From Pseudomonadota bacterium (GTDB lineage Bacteria; Myxococcota; Polyangia; Polyangiales; Polyangiaceae), in the NCBI GenBank assembly GCA_023419055.1, contig JAEZYO010000880.1:1-5561 (forward strand): DNA of 5,561 nucleotides, written 5' to 3'. The notes under the pieces were generated by a model that did no database searches, was not told the origin of the DNA, and saw nothing but the letters and a program-made list of their open reading frames with translations. Of this stretch, positions 1 through 5,561 are shown piece after piece. The translations under genes were made by a program, and so were the position numbers. The stretch's first letter is position 1; every line of letters begins with the position of its first letter.

Positions 1-559
1 CCATGAACTGCCGCGTCAGCGGGAAGAGACACTTGAAGAGGCTCTCTTTGCAGGAAAAGATCAGGGTCAGGCGCTCGGTCTGGCTCGCGTGAGGGAGCGC
101 GCTCTTGACGAACAAAAGCTCGTCCGAGCGCGCGACGGTGGGCGCCACGTCGGGCCCCTCCTGGTCGAGCAAAATGCGCTCCACGTCGATCCCCAGCGAT
201 CGGTAACTTTTCTGCGGGGCGACCGCGGCGCAGGCGATGCCGCCGCCGTGCGAGATCGAACCTATCACCCCGCTCGGCCAAGCCGGAGTGCCGTCGAGGT
301 TGCGACCGATCGTCGCACCTTGCCCGAGGCGCTCGAGCGCGAGCGTCGCCGCGTGCCTGCCCGCGAGGAACTCCGCGCGCCGCTTCGGCGCCGCACCCCG
401 CGGAACGCCCGCGGGCTCGAAGCCCGAAAGCAGCTGCAACGTGAGCTCGGGCGCGGACAGAGCGAGCGCCACCGCGCGTACGTCGGGCGGTAGCTCGAGG
501 CCGAGCTTCACCGAGGCGAGCTTCGCCGTGCCCGCCGCGCCCTCGAGGTGCGGTGCCAT
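1..559 (-). CDS. 4'-phosphopantetheinyl transferase, EntD/Sfp type (3' end outside window)
   Basis: The enzyme transfers the 4'-phosphopantetheine arm of coenzyme A to a conserved serine of acyl- or peptidyl-carrier proteins, converting apo to holo forms in the cytoplasm. 186 residues are visible, with no stop before the left edge. Motifs seen in order: an N-terminal KRRAEFLAGRHAA block (residues 59-71) like the EntD N-terminal domain; LDGTPAWPSGVIGSISH (88-104), the CoA-binding signature; GIDVE (123-127); and FSCKESLFK (168-176). By family knowledge, D125, E127 and E172 should be the Mg-binding acidic residues; all are present, so the visible part looks intact. EntD-type proteins usually run about 210-250 residues, so a few dozen C-terminal residues are probably missing. 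The ATG at 559-557 is the first start after the preceding glycosyltransferase stop, only 2 nt away. It has no strong Shine-Dalgarno, which suggests translation by re-initiation. The carrier protein it serves is not in the window. The family call is firm; the pathway is unknown. Confidence 0.93.
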   Translation of the reverse strand, partial: MAPHLEGAAGTAKLASVKLGLELPPDVRAVALALSAPELTLQLLSGFEPAGVPRGAAPKRRAEFLAGRHAATLALERLGQGATIGRNLDGTPAWPSGVIGSISHGGGIACAAVAPQKSYRSLGIDVERILLDQEGPDVAPTVARSDELLFVKSALPHASQTERLTLIFSCKESLFKCLFPLTRQFM

Positions 560-561
560 CG

Positions 562-1533
562 TCACCCCGCCACCGACTCGGAGAGCTCGGGTGCCACGGT
601 GCCCGCGGCTTCGCTACGACGGGGCGGGATCTCGCGCCGGATGCGTTCGTGATACTTGCGCGCCGTGCGGCTCTTGCCGAAAAGGAGCGTATCGCGCTCG
701 AAGCGGCGCAGGAGCTCGCGATACTCGCGATCCTCGAGCTGGCGGGCACCCTCGAGGCGCGCCTTCACGTACCCGACGAGGATGCCGAGGCCGCTCATCA
801 GGTACGGTCGCTCGGCCATGCGGTAGAGCGAGACGGCGGCCATGTAGAGCGGGCTCGAGCCCATGAAGTGCTTGCCGCGGCCCCAGCGCTGCCGACCGTG
901 CCAGAGGTTCAAGTGGCTGGATCCCATTTGGCGGAGGTGCACGATTCGAAGCTCGGGATCGTCCACCGAAGAGGCCACCCAGCCGCGCATCCGGCACATG
1001 TGGCCGTCGATGCCGTCCCAGCAGACCTCGCGCACGAAGCCGCCGATCTCCTGGAAGCAGGCGCGCCGGTAGAACTTCACCGGGCCGACCGAGTTCTCGT
1101 CGCCGGTGCGCTCCATCACCTCGCGCTCGCCGAAGCGGAGGTAGAGCTTGCCCGAGAGCGTTCCGAGCCATGGATCTGCCTCGAAGTACTCCATCACGCG
1201 CTCGAAATAGCGGGGCGGCATCTCGAGGTCGGTGTCGAACTTGCAGACGTAGTCGTACTCGTCGAGGTTCACGCTCGAGAGGCCGTGGTAGAACGCGTCG
1301 ATGACGCCCGGGCCGACCGATCGGTGCCCGCGGTTGTCGCGGCGCACCACCTCGATGAACGGGTACTTCGCCTTCGCCCGCGCGAGGATGTTCGGCGTGT
1401 CGTCGCTCGACCCGTCGTCGACGATCAACCACTTGGCCGGCAGCACGCTCTGCGCGGCCACGGTGTCGATGGTGATCTGCAGATAGTCTGCCTCGTCACG
1501 GCAAGGTGAAATCAAAAGGTAACGGCGTGACAC
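562..1533 (-). CDS. family 2 glycosyltransferase (GT-A fold), exopolysaccharide type
   Basis: A 323-residue inverting glycosyltransferase that would use a nucleotide-diphospho sugar to extend a lipid-linked or nascent polysaccharide at the inner face of the cytoplasmic membrane. It has no signal peptide. The N-terminus carries the GT2 beta-strand and nucleotide-binding motif LIVDDGSSDDT (residues 36-46). A DxD metal-binding motif sits in KFDTDLEMPP (D100, D102). The acceptor-side segment includes GPVKFYRRACFQEIGGF (150-166), and WDGIDGHMCRMRGW (172-185) is probably the region supplying the catalytic base. Residues 222-257 are hydrophobic and probably dip into or cross the membrane. They are followed by a very basic helix and a short disordered-looking tail. 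The start is GTG at 1533-1531, chosen because a perfect AAGGAGG lies 9 nt upstream. The gene follows the amidotransferase by 34 nt and ends 2 nt before the phosphopantetheinyl transferase. Its donor and acceptor sugars cannot be told from sequence. Confidence 0.93.
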   Translation of the reverse strand: MSRRYLLISPCRDEADYLQITIDTVAAQSVLPAKWLIVDDGSSDDTPNILARAKAKYPFIEVVRRDNRGHRSVGPGVIDAFYHGLSSVNLDEYDYVCKFDTDLEMPPRYFERVMEYFEADPWLGTLSGKLYLRFGEREVMERTGDENSVGPVKFYRRACFQEIGGFVREVCWDGIDGHMCRMRGWVASSVDDPELRIVHLRQMGSSHLNLWHGRQRWGRGKHFMGSSPLYMAAVSLYRMAERPYLMSGLGILVGYVKARLEGARQLEDREYRELLRRFERDTLLFGKSRTARKYHERIRREIPPRRSEAAGTVAPELSESVAG

Positions 1534-1542
1534 GAGTCTCGA

Positions 1543-1549
1543 CCTCCTT
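1543..1549 (-). promoter_or_regulatory. strong Shine-Dalgarno for the GT2 gene
   Basis: Minus-strand AAGGAGG lies 9 nt before the GTG at 1533 and perfectly complements the 16S anti-Shine-Dalgarno. It fixes the GTG as the start and gives this gene its own ribosome entry in an otherwise overlapping operon. It lies in the 34-nt gap after the amidotransferase stop, the longest intergenic gap in the window. Confidence 0.85.
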
Positions 1550-1567
1550 GCTCCCGGCTCTTCGAAA

Positions 1568-3481
1568 TCACAACGCGACCCCGTGCTCTTGACACCAGTG
1601 CATGAGCACGAAGGGCGCCCAAATGCGCGACCAATAGATGCCCGGCGCCCCGCTCTGGAACGCGCGGAACAGGCTGCCGAGCGCGTCGGGGTTGAAGCCG
1701 ACGCTCTCCACCAAGCCTCGATCCGAGAACAGCTCCTCGATGTCCGCGGCCAGGCGGTCCTTCGCCCAGACCTCGATCGGCAGCACGAAGCCCGCCTTCG
1801 GACGATCGAAGATGCTGAGATCCAGATCGGGCATGGCGAGCTCCTTCAGGAGCTGCTTCTTCCCGAGCGGCGCGAAGCGCACGTCGTCGGGCAGCGCTTG
1901 CGCGGCCTCGACGACCTTGTGATCGAGCAGCGGGACGCGCACCTCGAGCGACACGGCCATGCTCGCGGCGTCGGTGTCGCGCAGCAGGCGCTCGCCGATG
2001 AAGAGGGCGAGCTCCAGGGTGCCGATCGCGGCGAGCGGGCTCGCCTGCTCCACGAGCGCGGCGAGCTCCTTCGCGCGCTCCGGCACGAGCCCGTAGGGGG
2101 CGCAGTCGACGAGCGAGTCCGCCGCGAGCTCGTGCAGGAAGTCGCGCGTGTAGAGCGCGTACGCGACCTGGTACATGTTCACGGACTCGCCGCGCGTGTT
2201 GAAGAGGTCCGCGAGCTTGCCCCAGCGCGTCTGAGGCGGGACGCCGGAGCTTCCTGCGAGGAGCTTGGAAATGCTGCCGATGACGGCGCTCGGAGCCTGC
2301 CCCGTCACGCGGGCCAGGCGCTGCCCGCGCGGCAGATCGCGGAAGCTCCGGTAGCCGCCGAAGAGCTCGTCGCCTCCGGTGCCCGCGAGCGCCACCGTGA
2401 CGCCGGCCTCGCGCACGAGCTTGCTCACGAAGTAGCTGTTGATGGCGTCGAACGTCGGCTGATCCAGGGACCCGAGCGCGGCTTCGAGCCCGCTCCTGAA
2501 GTGATCCTGGGTGAGGCGGAGCTCGACGTGTTCCGTCCCGAGCCAGTCAGCGATTCGGCGGGCGAACCCGGACTCGTCGAACTTGGCTTCCTCGAAGCCG
2601 ATGTGGAACGTCTTCACCTTGCCTTGCGCGGCGCGCACCGAGAGCGAGGCGATCGCGCTCGAGTCCACGCCGCCGGAGAGGAACACGCCGAGCGGCACGT
2701 CGCTCACGAGGTGCTGGCGCGTGGCCGTCATGAGCTCGGCGCGCAGCTGCTCGACGCCCTCCTCGGCGTCGAGCTTGGCGTTCGACTTGAGCGACCAATA
2801 GCGCTCGGGCACGGCCTCGGGGGCGTCGATCTTGATGCGCATCGCGGCCCCGGGCGGGAGCAGCGAAATGCCCTGCACCATGGTGTTCGGGCCGCACACG
2901 AAGCCGTTCCAGAGGTAGCTCGCGAGGCCCTCGCGATCGAGCCGCCGCTCGAAGAGACCGGTCGCGAGCAGCGCCCGGAGCTCGGAAGCGAACAAGATCA
3001 CCCTGCCGTTCGGGCGCTCGAGCGTCGCGTAGTAGAGCGGCTTGATGCCGAGCCTGTCGCGCGCGATCAGCACCTCGCGCCGGCGCGCGTCGTAGATGGC
3101 AAAGCCGTACATCCCGCGCAGCCGCGGCAAGATGTCCGCGCCCAGCCGGCCGTAGCCGCGGAGCAGCACCTCGGTGTCTCCGCGGGAGCGGAAGCAGACG
3201 CCGTTCCTCTCGAGGTCGCTCCTGAGCTCGGCGAAGTTGTAGATCTCTCCGTTGAAGGCGACCACGTTCCCGGTCTCGTGGTCCTCCATCGGTTGATGTC
3301 CGTCGCTCGTCAGATCCATGATCGCGAGCCGCCGGAAGCCGAGCACCACGCCCGCGCCCCCGCCGCTCCGGTAGAGCCCGGAGTCGTCGGGGCCGCGGTG
3401 AGTCTCCGCGCACATCATCTTCTCGACCGCGGCCTCCAGGCTCGCGTCGATCGCACCAATCACACCAGCGATGCCGCACAT
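1568..3481 (-). CDS. asnB: asparagine synthase (glutamine-hydrolysing) family amidotransferase, AsnB type
   Basis: A 637-residue cytoplasmic amidotransferase that releases ammonia from glutamine and transfers it to an ATP-activated (adenylylated) carboxylate. The N-terminal class II glutaminase domain (about 2-175) begins MCGIAGVIG, with Cys2 as the expected nucleophile after Met removal. It also shows HRGPDD (28-33), FNGEIYN (76-82), GDTEV (101-105) and RDRLGIKPLYY (141-151). The C-terminal synthase domain (about 240-625) has the PP-loop SGGVDSS (269-275), LAGTGGDELFGGYR (365-378), the block RDTDAASMAVSLEVRVPLLD (501-520) and KAGFVLP (562-568). All key residues of both sites are present, and the length is normal for the longer AsnB relatives found in polysaccharide clusters. 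Its ATG overlaps the preceding stop as TGATG (1-nt overlap). Related proteins in O-antigen loci, such as WbpS of Pseudomonas aeruginosa, are linked to converting sugar uronic acids to uronamides. That role is inferred here from context; true asparagine synthesis remains possible. Confidence 0.96.
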   Translation of the reverse strand: MCGIAGVIGAIDASLEAAVEKMMCAETHRGPDDSGLYRSGGGAGVVLGFRRLAIMDLTSDGHQPMEDHETGNVVAFNGEIYNFAELRSDLERNGVCFRSRGDTEVLLRGYGRLGADILPRLRGMYGFAIYDARRREVLIARDRLGIKPLYYATLERPNGRVILFASELRALLATGLFERRLDREGLASYLWNGFVCGPNTMVQGISLLPPGAAMRIKIDAPEAVPERYWSLKSNAKLDAEEGVEQLRAELMTATRQHLVSDVPLGVFLSGGVDSSAIASLSVRAAQGKVKTFHIGFEEAKFDESGFARRIADWLGTEHVELRLTQDHFRSGLEAALGSLDQPTFDAINSYFVSKLVREAGVTVALAGTGGDELFGGYRSFRDLPRGQRLARVTGQAPSAVIGSISKLLAGSSGVPPQTRWGKLADLFNTRGESVNMYQVAYALYTRDFLHELAADSLVDCAPYGLVPERAKELAALVEQASPLAAIGTLELALFIGERLLRDTDAASMAVSLEVRVPLLDHKVVEAAQALPDDVRFAPLGKKQLLKELAMPDLDLSIFDRPKAGFVLPIEVWAKDRLAADIEELFSDRGLVESVGFNPDALGSLFRAFQSGAPGIYWSRIWAPFVLMHWCQEHGVAL

Positions 3482-4257
3482 CAGGCAGCCTGCCCTTCCA
3501 TGAGTTGACGCATCACGATCACGCAGAATTTCGGATCACGAACCAGGTAGCGCCCCGCGAGCCGGCGCGGCTCTTGAATGAGGCGGTAAAACCACTCGAG
3601 CCCCGCGCGCGAAACCCAGCGCGGAGCGCGCTTCTTGACCCCCGCCACGAAATCGAGCGACGCCCCGACCCCGACCACCACGGCCGGCCGCAGCAGCTTG
3701 CGCTGCTCGAAGGCGAAGATCTCCTGCTTGGGGGCGCCGAGCGCCGCCAGCAAGATGTCCGGCTTCGCGCGCTGAATGCGCTCGATCACCTCGGGGTCGA
3801 GCGCGTCCACGTCGACGTGCGAGTCGTCCACGCCCACGATCCGGAGCCCCGGGAGCGACTGCTCGAGCTTTCGCTTGGCCTCGTGGGCGACGCCGGGCGC
3901 GCCGCCGAGCAAATACACGCGGTAGCCCCGGCGCGCGGCGAGCTCCATCAAGGGGACCACCAGATCCGAGCCCGACACCTTCGCCGGCAAGGGCTGAGAC
4001 AAGAGCTGCGCGGCCCAGAGCACGGGCGTGCCGTCCACCAGCGACAGGCTCGCGCCGTGATAGGCCCGCCGCAGCCGCTCGTTGCTCTCGGCCATCACGA
4101 TGTGGTCGACGTTCGGGGTGAAGACGCTGCCGCCGCGACCGCTCTGCACCAGGCGGTCGATGATCTCGAGCGCCCCGTTCAAGTCGACGGGATCGAGGGG
4201 CAGCGAACCGACCCGGACCCTGCGGTCCGCGGTCACGAGCGAAAGGGCTGCGGTCAC
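3481..4257 (-). CDS. WecB/TagA/CpsF (WecG) family glycosyltransferase
   Basis: A 258-residue GT26-family enzyme. Members add N-acetylmannosamine, ManNAc-uronic acid, glucose or similar sugars to an undecaprenyl-diphosphate-linked first sugar at the cytoplasmic membrane. Motifs: TPNVDH (47-52), DGTPVLWAA (75-83), a Rossmann-like YLLGGAPGVA (115-124), GAPKQE (174-179) and GVGASLDFVAG (196-206). The typical C-terminal tail, RAPRWVSRAGLEWFYRLIQEP (210-230), is associated with membrane attachment. From memory of the TagA structure, its conserved Thr, Asp and Gln correspond to T47, D75 and Q178, with near-identical spacing. I chose the GTG at 4257: it forms a GTGA 4-nt overlap with the preceding stop and has GGGAGGA 8 nt upstream. 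An in-frame ATG at 4317 would add 20 charged, non-conserved residues encoded entirely inside the upstream gene. The stop overlaps the amidotransferase ATG. It probably acts second in the pathway, directly after the phosphoglycosyltransferase. Family call firm; sugar specificity unknown. Confidence 0.95.
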   Translation of the reverse strand: MTAALSLVTADRRVRVGSLPLDPVDLNGALEIIDRLVQSGRGGSVFTPNVDHIVMAESNERLRRAYHGASLSLVDGTPVLWAAQLLSQPLPAKVSGSDLVVPLMELAARRGYRVYLLGGAPGVAHEAKRKLEQSLPGLRIVGVDDSHVDVDALDPEVIERIQRAKPDILLAALGAPKQEIFAFEQRKLLRPAVVVGVGASLDFVAGVKKRAPRWVSRAGLEWFYRLIQEPRRLAGRYLVRDPKFCVIVMRQLMEGQAA

Positions 4258-5561
4258 GATCCTGTTCCTCCCAGTACGACCGGCACCGTCTTCGCGATCA
4301 CGTACAGATCGAGCCATGGCGACCAGCTCCTCACGTACTCGACGTCCAGTTTGACGCGGTGTTCGAAGGTCGAAGCGTTACGCTCCGTGACTTGCCAATA
4401 ACCGGTGATGCCGGGCTTCACGCGCAACACCGTGAGCTCTCGTCCGCCCATCTCGGCGATTTCCCTCTCGATGTAAGGGCGCGGGCCGACCAGGCTCATG
4501 TCCCCGACGAGCACGTTCCAGAGCTGCGGCAGCTCGTCCAGGCTGTACTTGCGGAGGACGCGCCCGACGCGCGTCACCCGCGGGTCATCCGTCAGCTTGT
4601 GGAATTGCTCGTACTCGGCGCGGAGCTTCGGGTCCCTGGCGAGGACCTCCTGCAGGCGCGCCTCGCCGTCGCCGTACATCGTGCGAAACTTGCGGGCTCG
4701 GAAGCGCACGCCGTCCTGGCCTAGCCGCTTCTGCGAGTAGAAGATCGGCCCCTTGGAGTCGAGGCGAATGGCGATCGCGATCAACGCGAGCAAGGGCGAG
4801 AGCGCTAGCAGCGCGGCTCCGGTCAAGCTCACGTCGAGCAGGCGCTTCGTGATGCGCGGCCAGCGCAGGAGCAGCTGCCGCTGCACCTCGATGCCGAGCT
4901 TCCCGCCCAAGTAGCGCGTCGGCGCGCCGAAGTGAGCCAGATCGTAGAGGTCCGGGATCACGAGCACGCTCGTGTACCCGTCCGCGTAGCGCTCGATGAC
5001 CGCGTGCACGCCCGCAGTGTCGAGCTCGGGCAGCGCGATCACCGCCGAGCGGATGCCCAGGCGCTGCGCGAGCACCGGCGCGAGATCGAAGCCGCCCATG
5101 ATGGGCACGCCCTCGATCTCGGCGAACCGCTCGAGCGCGGCGCGGGCCTGCGTGTTGAAGCGCTGCGCGGCGCGCGCTTCGCTGTGGCTCACCGGCTCGA
5201 GCGCGATGTCGTTCTCGCCCCACGCCAGCTTGACGGAGCCGAGCTTCTCCTTGTCCTGGTCCAGGATCGCGACCGGCCTGAGCCCGAGCTGGGGGCGGCG
5301 CTGCAGCTCCCCGACGAGCGCGCGGCCGACCTTGCCGGCGCCGAGCACCACGACGGGTTGCCCCCAGAAAGCTCGGCGCGAGAAGCGGATCCGCATCACC
5401 GAGCGTGAGATCGGGACCAGAATCCAGGTCGCCATCATGCCGACCAACCACGCGACGTGCACCCACCAGCCGAAGGGGACGTCGCGGGCGAGCACGCCGG
5501 CCGTCCAGAGCGCGATGAAGACGAGGGCGCTCGCGACGGTCAGGTTCCGGATCTCCTGAGG
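4254..5561 (-). CDS. polyprenyl-phosphate sugar-1-phosphate transferase, WbaP/EpsZ type (5' end outside window)
   Basis: A membrane phosphoglycosyltransferase that would start polysaccharide assembly by moving a hexose-1-phosphate from a UDP-sugar onto undecaprenyl phosphate. The frame stays open to the right edge, so the 435 visible residues lack the true N-terminus; full-length relatives are about 470-500. The GTG at 5495 is internal. Numbering from the first visible codon, there are two hydrophobic helices (about 7-24 and 32-51), then a CoA-binding/Rossmann-like domain starting VVVLGAGKVGRAL (70-82). The catalytic domain starts near residue 237, with a membrane helix (about 240-266), RKFRTM (290-295), YSLDELPQLWNVL (339-351, catalytic Asp-Glu pair expected at 342-343), MSLVGPRPY (355-363) and PGITGYWQV (383-391). 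The spacer KLTDDPRVTRVGR before the DE motif resembles WbaP-type enzymes, which often use UDP-galactose, but the sugar here is not determined. It is the first visible gene of the operon and its TGA overlaps the TagA-family GTG by 4 nt. Confidence 0.95.
   Translation of the reverse strand, partial: PQEIRNLTVASALVFIALWTAGVLARDVPFGWWVHVAWLVGMMATWILVPISRSVMRIRFSRRAFWGQPVVVLGAGKVGRALVGELQRRPQLGLRPVAILDQDKEKLGSVKLAWGENDIALEPVSHSEARAAQRFNTQARAALERFAEIEGVPIMGGFDLAPVLAQRLGIRSAVIALPELDTAGVHAVIERYADGYTSVLVIPDLYDLAHFGAPTRYLGGKLGIEVQRQLLLRWPRITKRLLDVSLTGAALLALSPLLALIAIAIRLDSKGPIFYSQKRLGQDGVRFRARKFRTMYGDGEARLQEVLARDPKLRAEYEQFHKLTDDPRVTRVGRVLRKYSLDELPQLWNVLVGDMSLVGPRPYIEREIAEMGGRELTVLRVKPGITGYWQVTERNASTFEHRVKLDVEYVRSWSPWLDLYVIAKTVPVVLGGTGS
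4266..4272 (-). promoter_or_regulatory. Shine-Dalgarno deciding the TagA-family start
   Basis: Minus-strand GGGAGGA sits 8 nt before the GTG at 4257, inside the last codons of the upstream gene. It supports the GTG start over the in-frame ATG at 4317. Confidence 0.75.

Noticed and set aside
89..493. Plus-strand open frame opposite the phosphopantetheinyl transferase
   Set aside because: It is exactly codon-in-register with the minus-strand gene, its product is Arg-rich without motifs, and the minus-strand frame carries all the phosphopantetheinyl transferase signatures.
851..862. Perfect 12-bp palindrome GGGCTCGAGCCC
   Set aside because: It lies inside the glycosyltransferase gene, encodes part of a conserved stretch, has no U-tract or partner repeat, and is one of the many CTCGAG sites.
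1534..1567. 34-nt intergenic gap as a possible terminator or promoter
   Set aside because: No stem-loop with a T-run and no convincing -35/-10 pair is seen. The space is accounted for by the Shine-Dalgarno of the next gene.
1583..3508. A 641-residue open frame on the plus strand opposite the amidotransferase gene
   Set aside because: Long antisense frames are expected in G+C-rich genes with G/C-ending codons. Its translation is low-complexity, rich in Arg, Glu, Ala, His and Leu, with no recognisable domain. The minus-strand frame holds a complete conserved enzyme.
4254..5495. GTG at 5495 as the start of the phosphoglycosyltransferase gene
   Set aside because: The frame continues open to the window edge and encodes a further hydrophobic helix typical of the family upstream of this codon, so the gene is 5'-truncated by the window.
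1..5561. Excess of the palindromic hexamer CTCGAG (about 17 copies by eye, where roughly 2 would be expected from base composition)
   Set aside because: Most copies read in frame as CTC GAG (Leu-Glu) and a few as TCG AGC (Ser-Ser), both built from preferred codons. They are scattered through coding sequence without regular spacing, so codon bias explains them better than a binding or modification site.

Overview
The window is a dense, G+C-rich stretch (roughly two thirds G+C by eye) in which all recognisable genes lie on the minus strand and read from right to left. Codon use is strongly biased to G/C in third positions, with CTC, GAG, GCG and TCG common. Together with the gene set, this fits a myxobacterium or related deltaproteobacterial lineage. 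That placement is an inference; no ribosomal or other taxonomic marker is present.

In transcription order there are five genes: (1) the 3' part of a WbaP/EpsZ-type polyprenyl-phosphate sugar-1-phosphate transferase, whose 5' end is outside the window (4254-5561); (2) a WecB/TagA/CpsF (WecG) family glycosyltransferase (3481-4257); (3) an AsnB-type glutamine-hydrolysing amidotransferase (1568-3481); (4) a family 2 glycosyltransferase (562-1533); (5) the 5' part of an EntD/Sfp-type 4'-phosphopantetheinyl transferase, which runs off the left edge (1-559). Successive genes overlap by 4 nt, overlap by 1 nt, are 34 nt apart, and are 2 nt apart. There is no room for an internal promoter or terminator of ordinary size, so this looks like one translationally coupled operon.

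The first four genes make a coherent surface-polysaccharide module. The membrane phosphoglycosyltransferase would load the first sugar phosphate onto undecaprenyl phosphate. The TagA-family enzyme and the GT2 enzyme would extend the lipid-linked sugar. The AsnB homologue would most plausibly amidate a carboxylated sugar or another polymer component, or otherwise act as an accessory amidotransferase. The fifth gene is the odd one: a phosphopantetheinyl transferase activates carrier proteins and has no standard role in polysaccharide assembly, yet its start codon lies two bases after the GT2 stop codon.

No RNA genes, mobile elements, CRISPR arrays, tandem repeats or clear terminators were found, and no stretch of 300 bases lacks a gene. 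I see no evidence for a wholly new system. The points most worth a second look are the coupled phosphopantetheinyl transferase and the embedded amidotransferase.
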